Shown: piece after piece, positions 1 through 9,712 of the stretch
Layout: each line of letters opens with the position of its first letter
How positions within the stretch are numbered: position 1 is the stretch's first letter
NCBI RefSeq assembly: GCF_028204155.1
Contig: NZ_JAQLOI010000001.1
Coordinates: 992,001 to 1,056,000 of the forward strand
Origin: Vibrio algarum
GTDB taxonomy: Bacteria > Pseudomonadota > Gammaproteobacteria > Enterobacterales > Vibrionaceae
DNA length: 64,000 nucleotides
Reading direction: 5' to 3'
Notes under the pieces: generated by a model
Seen by the model: the letters and a program-made list of their open reading frames with translations, nothing else
Database searches by the model: none
Told to the model about the DNA's origin: nothing
Position numbers and translations under genes: made by a program

Positions 1-790
1 TTGCTTCTTGGATCTCTTTAGGAATAACAAAACCAAGGAATCTCATCGCTTGAATAAGCGTAGGCTTTGGATGTTGTAAATCAATGGCTTCTGCGTGATT
101 TTGTTTCGACAGTTTATGCCCGAATTCATCAATAGCCAATGGTAGATGCAGATAATCAACAGGAGTCGTATTTAGAAGTTGGTAGAGGCCAATTTGACGC
201 CCTGTGGGCTCTATAAGGTCTGAGCCCCTAACTACTTCCGTTATACCTTGCTCTATATCATCTAACACAACCGCTAAGTTGTAGGCAAAAAGCCCGTCTC
301 GGCGCTTAATGATGAAATCTTCAGCAGCCAAAGTAGGCGGTATCTCGATTCGACCTCTTATTTTATCGTCAAAGTGTGTTATCGGTTTATCTACTCGTAG
401 CCTCACCGCACACTCTTTCTCGCACGTTAATTTTTTATGTCGACAGGTACCTAAATAAAATCCACCCAGAGCTTTGATCTGTTTTCTGCTGCATTGGCAA
501 AAATAGGCTTTTTCAGTGAGTAACCACTCATCGACTTTTTCTTGATATGCTTCATGACGCTGGCTCTGGTATAACACATCACCGTCCCAATACAGGTGAT
601 ATGCTTCGAGCGTATTTAAAATTAGTTGAGCAGCTCCTGGCATTTCTCTTGGTGGATCTAGATCCTCCATTCTTACCAGCCATCGTCCCTTATTCGACCG
701 TGCTTGGAAGTAGCTTCCAAGTGCGGCAACAAGTGAACCAAAATGTAGTGGGCCAGAAGGAGAAGGTGCAAAGCGGCCAATATAGCTCAT
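1..790 (-). CDS. gluQRS: GluQRS, glutamyl-Q tRNA(Asp) synthetase (3' end beyond window)
   Basis: The frame is open without interruption for 263 codons from the ATG at 790 to the window edge, so the C-terminus is missing (family length is about 290-300). It is a truncated GluRS paralogue that activates glutamate and attaches it to queuosine in tRNA(Asp). Visible are the class I start GRFAPSPSGPLHFGSL (HxGH-type), a zinc-ligand pattern C98-x-C100...C116, and KLSKQ near residue 226 in place of KMSKS. There is no anticodon-binding domain. It lies directly downstream of dksA on the same strand, as in many gammaproteobacteria, but the hairpin between them probably separates the transcripts partly. 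Confidence 0.93.
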   Translation of the reverse strand, partial: MSYIGRFAPSPSGPLHFGSLVAALGSYFQARSNKGRWLVRMEDLDPPREMPGAAQLILNTLEAYHLYWDGDVLYQSQRHEAYQEKVDEWLLTEKAYFCQCSRKQIKALGGFYLGTCRHKKLTCEKECAVRLRVDKPITHFDDKIRGRIEIPPTLAAEDFIIKRRDGLFAYNLAVVLDDIEQGITEVVRGSDLIEPTGRQIGLYQLLNTTPVDYLHLPLAIDEFGHKLSKQNHAEAIDLQHPKPTLIQAMRFLGFVIPKEIQEA

Positions 791-823
791 AATCAATAAC
801 TATTAACTCTGTTCAGTAAAAGA

Positions 824-847
824 AAAAGGGAGCCAAGGCTCCCTTTT
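824..847 (-). terminator. Terminator downstream of dksA
   Basis: The inverted repeat AAAAGGGAGCC (824-834) and GGCTCCCTTTT (837-847) has a 2-nt gap between its arms. On the minus strand it is followed by T-rich sequence. It lies between the dksA stop and gluQRS. Confidence 0.8.
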
Positions 848-862
848 ATTATTGCTTTTAGC

Positions 863-1306
863 TTAACCTTGCATCTGTCTTTCTTTCATTTCAGCAAGAG
901 TTTTACAGTCGATACAAAGATCGGCTGTAGGACGAGCTTCTAATCGGCGGATGCCGATTTCAACGCCACATGATTCACAGAATCCAAAATCATCTTCTTC
1001 GATCTTATTGAGTGTTTTTTCAATTTTTTTGATTAAACGACGCTCACGATCTCGGTTACGTAATTCAAGACTGAATTCTTCTTCTTGAGAAGCTCTATCT
1101 ACTGGATCTGGGAAGTTTGCAGCTTCATCCTGCATATGGTGCACAGTTCGCTCAACTTCATCCCTAAGTTGGTCACGCCAAGCTCCTAAGATCTTGGAAA
1201 AATGAGCCATCTGTTCTGGTGACATGTACTCTTCACCAGCTTTTTCTTGGTAAGGCTCAACGCCTGCTATGGCTAGGATGCCTAGCGCTTTTTTCTTTTC
1301 TGGCAT
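863..1306 (-). CDS. dksA: RNA polymerase-binding transcription factor DksA
   Basis: This 147-residue protein binds the RNA polymerase secondary channel and, with ppGpp, controls rRNA and amino-acid promoters. It starts MPEKKKALGILAIAGVEPYQ. It has the coiled-coil tip acidic pair in FPDPVDRAS and a C-terminal four-cysteine zinc finger (CESC...CIDC). The open frame extends 30 codons further upstream, but the ATG at 1306 is the family start and is preceded by a GGAG-type ribosome binding site about 8 nt away. The neighbours gluQRS (downstream) and sfsA (upstream) match the usual order in enterobacteria and vibrios. Confidence 0.96.
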   Translation of the reverse strand: MPEKKKALGILAIAGVEPYQEKAGEEYMSPEQMAHFSKILGAWRDQLRDEVERTVHHMQDEAANFPDPVDRASQEEEFSLELRNRDRERRLIKKIEKTLNKIEEDDFGFCESCGVEIGIRRLEARPTADLCIDCKTLAEMKERQMQG

Positions 1307-1445
1307 ACCGCGTCTCCTACTTACACCAACATCAACTGACTTGTAGTTAATTTTAGGCGGGTATCTATAGCAGAAAGAAATGCTGGAAGCAAACACTGAA
1401 AAATCCTATTTGCTTTCTGTGTGAAGTCGGCATCATTTTTTTTCA

Positions 1446-2152
1446 TTAATCGACGAACTCGATTGATGACATGAGGCTAATTTCACTGTTTGATAAGTCT
1501 GCCTTATAACAGAGTATTTCAACACCAGCTTCTTTTGCTTGTTTTAGTAATAGTGAATAATTTGCATCTATATGGTGTGCTACGGACACTTTTTCAATGC
1601 CTGAATGTAAAACAGTAAAAAAAGTATAGCTCTTTTGCCACTATTGACCATTTCTGTGAGTTCGCGCAGATGCTTTTGTCCACGGGCTGTCACAGAATCA
1701 GGAAAGAAACCGTGGCCGTTTTTTTCTAATAATGTGACGCTTTTTACCTCTACGTAACACGGCACTCTATCTGGGCTTTCTAAGTAGATATCAACGCGAC
1801 TATTTTCACTACCATATTTAACTTCTGTTCTTAGATGATCGTAGTTCAAAAGTTCCTCAATTACATTGGCGTTTATCGCTTCAACGACAAGATTATTTGC
1901 TCTTGCGGTATTAACGCAGATCATTTCACCATCAGAGTTTTGACTTAACTCCCAGCTATTTGGGTATTTCCGTTTAGGGTTGTCTGAAGTGGAGTACCAA
2001 ATAGTATTGCCAGAATCCGCACAACCCGTCATTGCACCGGTATTTGCACAATGGATGGTACGAACTTCTCCGTTAGGAAGTTCTATGTCGGCTAAAAAGC
2101 GTTTATAGCGTTTGATCAATCTGGCCGATTCAAGCTTAGGTTCAAAGTGCAT
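1446..2152 (-). pseudogene. sfsA: sfsA, sugar fermentation stimulation protein A (single frameshift)
   Basis: SfsA is a conserved DNA-binding/nuclease-like family protein whose role is not settled. The natural start is the ATG at 2152 (MHFEPKLESARLIKRYKRFL). The frame matches the family up to ...VNSGKRAILF and then runs to an early stop near 1580. In another frame the expected tail continues (TVLHSGIEKVSVAHHID... to ...SSIEFVD) and stops at 1446. The break falls in a run of seven A (1617-1623; T on the coding strand). Eight would restore a 235-residue protein, close to the 234 of E. coli. It is probably a base-calling error; real phase variation or decay is possible but less likely given the same defect elsewhere in this window. 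Confidence 0.85.
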
Positions 2153-2207
2153 AAGTTCACTGTTTTCATTACAATCTTGGTTATCTAGTAAATCATAAGG
2201 CTTTACC

Positions 2208-4672
2208 TTGTCACAACTACCAATTGAGTCTGTCATATCAGAACTGTTAACTCGTGTAGAAGAGAATGATCAAGTCATCCTTAAAGCTCAGCCGGGTGCT
2301 GGAAAGTCTACTTACTTTCCTCTTCAGCTTCTTAAGAATAAGATAATTAACGGTAAAATTATCATGCTGGAACCTCGGCGTCTGGCTGCGAGAAATATCG
2401 CCAATTTCTTAGCTAAGCAGTTAGGAGAAAAAGTTGGAGAGCAAGTTGGCTTTAGGGTTCGAGGTGAAACAAAAGTGAGTGCAGATACGAAGTTAGAAAT
2501 AGTCACTGAAGGGATAATGACTAGAATGCTTCAATCTGATCCTGAATTATCAGGTGTTGATCTGCTTATATTTGATGAGTTTCATGAAAGGAGTATTCAT
2601 GCAGACACATCTCTTGCGTTCGCTTTAGAAGTACAAGACGCATTGAGGGATGACTTGAAAATAGTCGTAATGTCAGCAACTTTAGATCAATGTGCATTGC
2701 AAGGTTTGTTACCACGAGCCAAATATATTGAGTCTGAAGGTAGAAGTTTCCCCATTGAATATCGTTATTTTCCGACAGGTGTCAACGAGCGACTGATCCC
2801 AAGTACAGCTAGAATTGTTCGACAGGCATTGCAAAATGAACAAGGCTCTATCTTAGTTTTTCTTCCAAGTGCCGGTGCAATAAAGCAATTGGAGTCAGAG
2901 CTTACTAATTTAGGGGATAAAACGGATGTTTACCCTCTTTATGGACGTTTGACTTTTCTGCAACAAGAGCAAGCGATCGCTCCTTGTTCATACGGACATA
3001 GAAAAATCGTTCTAGCCACCAATATTGCGGAAACTTCCTTAACTATCGAAGGTATACGCATCGTTATTGATTCTGGTTTAGAGAGAGTGGCTAAATTTGA
3101 TTTGAAAACAGGAATTACGAAGCTAGAAGAAGTCAAAATTGCACAGTCATCAGCGATTCAGCGGGCAGGTCGAGCTGGGCGCCTTGAAGACGGTATTTGT
3201 ATGCGTATTTATAGTGAGGAGAAATTTAAGCAGTTTGCTATCGTGCCTGAACCAGAAATACGTCATTCTGATCTCTCGACGTTATGTCTGGAATTGATTC
3301 TGTGGGGCGCAACACAAGTAGACGAACTTCGTTGGTTAGATAAACCTTTATCTACAAGTTTGGAGCAGGGTTTTGAACTGCTCGTAAGATTAGGGCTCGT
3401 TTCTGGTGATCGAACGCTAACCCCACTTGGAAAAGAAGCTCAGAAGTTAGGTATTGAGCCTAGGCTTGCGGCTATGTTATCTAAAGTAAATGCGACGGAC
3501 CAGACGTTATTATCTACCGTATTAGGTTTGATACCGATCGTTGAAGAGTCGACACAAGCAAACTTAGATATAACTAAATCACTTTATTCTTTAAAACATA
3601 AACGGTATCGAACGCAAGGTGTGGTTGAACGCAGAGCCAGGCATTTAGCGCAAAAGATTGGTGTGGACTTTTCACTAAGCAGTATAAAAGAAGAGGAGGC
3701 GGGGCTTTGTTTGTCTTTAGCTTATCCAGATAGAATTGCACAGCAGAGAAAAGGACAAGATGGTCAATTCTTATTGGCTAATGGACATGGTGCTTCAATT
3801 GACAACATGGAGCCTTTGTCTGCCAATGATTATCTTATAGCGATTGATCTTATGCGCAGTCGACAAGATACCAGTAGAGTATTTTCTGCTGCAAGCATAG
3901 ATATCGCGCGTTTATATCAATTTAATCCTTCAATGTTTGACTCTATTGAATCTATAGATTGGGATGAAAACAAAGGAAGGCTTGTCGCCGAAAAGCAATT
4001 GAAGATAGGAAGGTTAGTCATTGAAAAACAAGTCTTGTCGCAACCAGATGTTGAAAAAATGACAGAAGCCCTACTGAATTTTGTTCGACGAAAAGGGCTT
4101 TCATGTTTGAATTGGAATTCAGCTAGTGTGGATCTTTTGGAAAGAATGCGCTGTGGTTCTGAATGGTTTAGTGAGAAAGCTTGGCCGGATTTAAGTGAGC
4201 ATGGTCTACTGGAACATCTGGATAAATGGTTAGAACCTTTTTTGATTGGTAAGCTGAGTGTAAAAAGCCTGCAACGCGTTGATCTTTGCCAGGCTTTAAA
4301 TGCATATATTGGTTGGCCATTGAATAATGAAATAGACAAATTATTGCCTATTTATTACAAGGCTCCTTCTGGTAGTACAAAAAAATAAGTTACAAAATTG
4401 GTGTGGACCCAATGGTCTCTATCCGCATGCAGGAAGTATTTGGTGCAAAAGTATCACCTCTTATCGCTGATGGGCGAAAACGGATTGTATTAGAGTTGCT
4501 ATCTCCAGCGCATCGACCATTACAAATAACATCAGATTTAGCCAGCTTTTGGATAGGGAGTTACAAAGAAGTGCAAAAGGAAATGAAGGGAAGATATCCT
4601 AAGCATCCGTGGCCAGATGACCCTGCTAATCATATTGCTACAACCAAAACTAAACGACAGTTGAAGTCATGA
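2208..4672 (+). pseudogene. hrpB: hrpB, ATP-dependent RNA helicase (frameshift near 3' end)
   Basis: This is a DEAH-box helicase of the HrpA/HrpB family. It has Walker A QPGAGKST, the DEFHERS box, SAT and the helicase-C motif QRAGRAGR in the first 726 codons. The start is TTG at 2208 (MSQLPIESVISELL), with AAGG 7 nt upstream; there is no suitable ATG. The frame stops at 4386-4388 right after a run of seven A (4379-4385). The missing C-terminus (SIRMQEVFG...PLQITSDLASFW...KGRYPKHPWPDDP) continues in another frame to 4672. One extra A gives 821 residues (E. coli 809). The run A-AAA-AAA is also a possible -1 slippage site, so a full-length product could be made even from this sequence. The last codons overlap the mrcB start (ATGA). 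Confidence 0.87.
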
Positions 4673-7061
4673 TAAATAAGAAAGAAATGGTTCAGAAAAA
4701 ACGAACACCGGTGAAAAAAAACGTGTCCCCCAAAAAGGTGGCAGCAAAGCGCAGTACCGCAAAGAAAAAGTCTAGTAGAGCCTCAAGTAAGAAGACATCA
4801 AAGCCTAAGAGTTGGTTAAGACGTTTGTGGAGTTTAGCTTGGAAAAGCACTGTGGCAGGGGCTGCAATAATTATCTTTGTTGGCATTTATATTGATTCTA
4901 TTGTTAAGGAGCGTTTTGAAGGTCAAATTTTTGATTTGCCTACGGTCGTTTATGCTCGAGTATTACACCTTTCTCCAGGCATGGAATTCAGCATCAATGA
5001 GATGAAACAAGAGTTGGAGGCCTTAGCTTATAAGAAGGTTAGAAACCCTAGACATTCAGGTGAGTATTCCGCCTCATCAACAAAAATAGAAATGGTTCGT
5101 CGTCCATTTGAGTTTGAGGATGGCCCAGAACCAGATAGACATGTCATGTTGCACTTTGACAATTTGGGGCTTAAGCGAATTCAATCGTTAGAGAAAAAAG
5201 GGGATCTGGGTTTTTTACGCATTGAACCAAAGATGCTCGGTATGCTTGAACAGAAGGCTAGTGAAACTCGATTATATTTAAAGCGTAATCAATTTCCAGA
5301 GTTTCTAGTCGATGCTTTGTTGACGACCGAAGATAGAGATTATTATCAGCATGATGGTGTATCACCTACTTCTATCTTAAGAGCTTTAGCAGCAAATGTG
5401 AAAGCAGGAAGAACAGTACAAGGAGGGAGCACGCTAACCCAACAGCTCGCTAAAAATCTGTTTTTGACAAAAGAAAAAACAATTTGGCGCAAGGTCCGTG
5501 AAGCGTATATTGCGCTCATTCTTGATTACCGTTATGACAAAGACAGGATATTAGAAGCGTATTTGAATGAGGTCTATCTAGGGCAGAGTGGTGGACTTGC
5601 TGTCCACGGTTTTGGTTTAGCATCTCGTCTTTATTTTGGTGTACCAGTTCAAGAGCTTAGATATGATCAATTAGCTCTTCTTGTTGGAATGGTCAAAGGA
5701 CCATCTTATTACAACCCAATTAAAAACCCTGAACGAGCGAAAAAACGAAGAGACCTAGTTTTAAAGTTGATGATGCAACAAGAATACTTATCGGCAAGTC
5801 AATATGATCAAGCGGTTAGCCGAAATCTAGACATTCAAGATAATCCTAGAATAGCCAGTCGACAACCGGCTTACTTTCAGCAACTAAAAAACGAATTAAC
5901 CGAAAAAATGGGTGATGAGTTCCATTCGTTTTCAGGTTTAACTCTATTTACCACTTTAGATCCGGTATCTCAAACTATGCTCGAGAAAGCGATAGAGAAA
6001 AAATTACCAGATCTGGAAAAAGAAGTGGAGCAGGGCTTGAAGCCGCTGCAATTGCGGTGGATAGGAAAACAGGCGAAATTAGAGCAATGGTTGGAGGGAA
6101 ACGTACAGGATATGATGGGTTTAATAGGGCATTAAACGCTAGCCGACAAATTGGTTCTCTTGTTAAGCCTGCTGTATTTTTAACCGCACTATCAAACCCT
6201 TCCGCATACAGTCTTGCCACGACTTTAAAAGATGAGCCAATTCAATTAAAAGGTAGTAAAGGGACTGTTTGGAAACCGAAAAACTTTGATAATAAATTCC
6301 GAGGAGATGTGCCACTCTATCAAGCAATGGCCAAGTCTATTAATATTCCTACAGTCAAATTAGGCTTACAATTGGGTATTCCTAAGGTAACGAGTACCTT
6401 GGAAGCATTGGGTGTTGATAGGCAAGAAATTAGACCAGTACCCTCCATGTTTTTAGGTTCTTTTTCTTTAACGCCTTATCAGGTGGCGCAGATGTATCAA
6501 ACATTAACAAACTCTGGGCAACGAGCCCCTCTTAGCGCGCTGAGAGTTGTTAAAGATCTTAATAACGAAGTGCATTATCAGTCCATGCCAATAAAGCAAT
6601 CAATGGTTGATGAGCAAGCTGCATGGTTAACGACTTATGCTATGAAAAAAGCAGTATCTGAAGGAACAGGTCGATACCTGCAAAACCAATATGCTTGGGC
6701 AGCTCTCGCCGGAAAAACAGGTACAAGCAATGATAGCCGAGACAGTTGGTTCGTAGGCGTTGATGGCCGAGAAGTTGTGACGTTATGGGTCGGTAGAGAC
6801 GATAATAAACCAACGAAATTAACGGGTTCTACAGGTGCATTGCGTGTTTATAGTGAGTATTTGTCTTTTAGGATACCTCAGAGATTACAACTGCCTTGGC
6901 CAAAAGGAATTACGACAATGGGTTACATGACACAGAAAAGTGGTAGCCTAAAGTTAGACTGCGGTAACGAGTTTAAGCTTCCTGTATGGGATGTCACCGG
7001 AGCACTAAATAAATCTTGTGAGAGTTCAGCTACACAGTGGCTAAAGAATCTTTTTGATTAA
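4669..7061 (+). pseudogene. mrcB: mrcB, penicillin-binding protein 1B (frameshift between domains)
   Basis: This is a bifunctional class A PBP that polymerises and crosslinks peptidoglycan. It has a Lys/Arg-rich cytoplasmic tail (about residues 1-50), one membrane segment (SLAWKSTVAGAAIIIFVGIYI) and a UB2H-like region. The glycosyltransferase motifs follow: EDRDYYQHDG and GGSTLTQQLAKN. The first frame breaks in a run of five A (6017-6021) and stops at about 6135. The transpeptidase half, with SxxK as SLVK, SIN and KTGTS, lies in another frame from about 6057 to 7061. One extra A restores 797 residues, normal for the family. As written, the protein would lack all transpeptidase active-site residues. 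Its ATG overlaps the hrpB stop. Confidence 0.87.
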
Positions 7062-7124
7062 TAATGAAATGTTTTATATTGAATTGATTATCATTTGATT
7101 TTCCTAAAATTATAAGGATTTAAT

Positions 7125-9470
7125 GTGGAAAAAATGCGGGTGCTTTATCGTTCAACCTTCTTAATTACGATAGTTATTTTATTTTCACCATTGGCTATGT
7201 CTGACAGTGAAGTCATAACCAATGATGAAAGAGTAGTGATTAAAGAAAGTCGTCCAATTATTGCTGTTGTATTGGCAGGGGGCGGAGCAAAAGGTGCTGC
7301 GCATATCGGAGTACTCAAGGCATTAGAAGATATGTTTATACCAGTAGATATTGTGACTGGTACTAGTATGGGCGCTTATGTAGGAGGCCTCTATGCTACC
7401 GGTATGAGTGCTGATGAAATTGAATCTCTTATCTATTCTACGGATTGGAATAGTGGCTATAGAGATAGAGTTGATCGAAGTGAAAGACGGGTGATTGAAA
7501 AGATTTATGAAGACCACTATCAAATCAATACTGATCTTGGTGTCGGTTTAGATGGGCTTAGTTCTCCCAAAGGGGTTGTCCAAGGTCAAGGAATGATGAC
7601 TCTACTGAGAGAAACCTCTGGTAACCTACCTAAATTTGACTCTTTTGATCAACTTCCGATTAGGTATCGCGCTGTTGCGACTGACATCGTAAAGCTTGAG
7701 CAGGTAGTTCTAGATAAAGGGCTATTGACCGATGTAATGATGGCAAGTATGTCGGTACCAGGCGCTTTACCACCCTATGAAATTGACGGTAAGCTATTGG
7801 TGGATGGTGGAGTAACTAACAATATGCCTGTTGATCTTGCAAAAGCAATGGGTGCAGATATTGTTATTGCCGTTGATATTAGCAGCGAGTATTTAGATAC
7901 AGAGCAGATAGAAAATTTTGTAGCGGTTGGTGGGCAGCTTTCTAATTATCTTGTTCGTCGAACAACGGACGAACAGATAAATTTATTGACGGATGAAGAT
8001 ACACTATTAAGTCCTTCCGTGGGTAACATGGATACAATGGAGTTCCATAAAATGCCGCAGGCTTATGCTTGGGGTTATGAGGTTGCCTTCAAGGAAAAAG
8101 AAAAGTTATCCCGTTATTCTGTATCCACTTCTCAGTACCAAGACTATATCGATCATAAAGAAGAGGCTAGAAGAAAGCTGATTTATGGTGATGAATTAGT
8201 CATTGACCGTATTACCTTAAATAACCATTCACATTTCGATGATCAGGTTGTCCTGAATAAGTTAGATATTCAAACTGGCGAAGCAGTACCTACAGAATTA
8301 ATGGAACAAAAAGTTCGTAATCTTTACGCCATCGATCGATTTGAAACGGTCACTTACCACTTTGAAACCGATAACGATGAAACCAATTTAGTTGTCGATG
8401 TTAAGGAGAAAGAGTGGGGGCCCAACTATATGAATTTTCGGTTTTTTCTAGAGGAAGATTTTAGTTCCGATAGCCAATATTCTCTTGGGGTATCTACCAA
8501 TTTTACAGGCTTGAATAGGGCTGGTGCAGAATTAAAGCTCAATTTTGATTTAGGGACCGACCGAAGAATTTCAGCGGTATGGTCATCTCCTTTTCTGTCT
8601 AATTCTAACTTAGTTAATTTAGCCAGTATTACTTACAGCAAAGATCAAAAACACACACCAATCGAGGGCTTCAGTTCAGGCAGTTCGCTAGATATGACGG
8701 ATAATTCCTTGTCGACGACATATACCGATTGGACCTTTGAGGCAGCTGTAGGATATCAGCCTCAATTTTGGCAATCTGCATATTTTGGTGTTAGGTATAT
8801 TGATGGTAAAGCTAATTTGACTAGCTTGCCCGTTTTTGGGGATGCAGACTATAAACGGCAAGGCTTATTTACCCGTTATCGTCTTGATACATTGGATGAT
8901 TATAGTTTACCGACTTCTGGGTTTCTTGTTGATTTAGAGTATTTTGTTTCTGATGATTCTGTGAGTGGAAATTCAATTTCAAGCGATGGCAGTAATCAAG
9001 ATGTCAATTATAGTAATGACGTCGTTCATGAAATTTCAACTAAAGTTCGTGGTGCAGTCAGTTTTGATAAGCACACTTTGGTTGGTGGGCTTGAATATGG
9101 TGTGGTAGAAGATAAAAGTAGTGAAAATCCGCCTATACAACCGAAAGAGCTTGGCGGATTTTTAAGGTTGTCAGGTATTTCCAGAGATAGTTTGGTGGGC
9201 GAAAATTTGCTATTTGGTAGCATTGTTTATCGATACAAATGGTTCGAAAATGATTTCGGACTATTTACCGCCCCAGTGTATTTTGGCGCCTCAATAGAAT
9301 ATGGCGGTGTTTGGTCAGATACTAGCCTTTCAGTTTCGGACGCTCCACTTTATACGGCAGGGTCAATTTTTGCTGGGGTTGCATCGCCAATTGGACCCAT
9401 CGTATTTGCGTATGGAATGACAGAAGAGAGCCATGAGTCGTATTACTTAATTGTCGGTCATACATTTTAA
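7125..9470 (+). CDS. Patatin-like phospholipase with outer-membrane barrel (type Vd autotransporter, PlpD-like)
   Basis: This 781-residue protein has a signal peptide (residues 1 to about 26, ...FSPLAMS). A patatin lipase domain follows, with oxyanion loop GGGAKGAAH at 52-60, nucleophile GTSMG (Ser81) and catalytic DGG (Asp227). Next is a POTRA-like stretch (about 350-430) and a C-terminal surface-antigen beta-barrel ending ...YYLIVGHTF, with the terminal Phe typical of outer-membrane proteins. This order is that of PlpD/FplA type Vd secreted phospholipases. The start is GTG at 7125, chosen because AAGGA lies 6 nt upstream; the ATG at 7134 is 15 nt from it. Substrate and whether the lipase is released cannot be told from the sequence. 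Confidence 0.87.
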   Translation: MEKMRVLYRSTFLITIVILFSPLAMSDSEVITNDERVVIKESRPIIAVVLAGGGAKGAAHIGVLKALEDMFIPVDIVTGTSMGAYVGGLYATGMSADEIESLIYSTDWNSGYRDRVDRSERRVIEKIYEDHYQINTDLGVGLDGLSSPKGVVQGQGMMTLLRETSGNLPKFDSFDQLPIRYRAVATDIVKLEQVVLDKGLLTDVMMASMSVPGALPPYEIDGKLLVDGGVTNNMPVDLAKAMGADIVIAVDISSEYLDTEQIENFVAVGGQLSNYLVRRTTDEQINLLTDEDTLLSPSVGNMDTMEFHKMPQAYAWGYEVAFKEKEKLSRYSVSTSQYQDYIDHKEEARRKLIYGDELVIDRITLNNHSHFDDQVVLNKLDIQTGEAVPTELMEQKVRNLYAIDRFETVTYHFETDNDETNLVVDVKEKEWGPNYMNFRFFLEEDFSSDSQYSLGVSTNFTGLNRAGAELKLNFDLGTDRRISAVWSSPFLSNSNLVNLASITYSKDQKHTPIEGFSSGSSLDMTDNSLSTTYTDWTFEAAVGYQPQFWQSAYFGVRYIDGKANLTSLPVFGDADYKRQGLFTRYRLDTLDDYSLPTSGFLVDLEYFVSDDSVSGNSISSDGSNQDVNYSNDVVHEISTKVRGAVSFDKHTLVGGLEYGVVEDKSSENPPIQPKELGGFLRLSGISRDSLVGENLLFGSIVYRYKWFENDFGLFTAPVYFGASIEYGGVWSDTSLSVSDAPLYTAGSIFAGVASPIGPIVFAYGMTEESHESYYLIVGHTF

Positions 9471-9712
9471 CAACGTATTGTTCTTTAAGGTTTTAAGTTT
9501 CTTAATGATTTTATCTAGAACTTTAGTCGTAACTTGCTATGTTGGTCAAATTGATTAGATTTTAATTTTTCGTTAAATTTGCTATTCTCCACGCACAGTT
9601 TGGCCATTGCCACTGTTGATATTTTGGGATAAATCAACAATAAAACGGTGGTAAGCCATATTTCCAAGGATGTTTGTGTTTTATATACAAACCGTAATGA
9701 GAGGAAAAAGTC

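Noticed and set aside
7085..7110. Fur-box-like sequence upstream of the patatin gene
   Set aside because: Only about 11 of 19 positions match the consensus around GATTATCATT; this is not better than chance in A+T-rich DNA.
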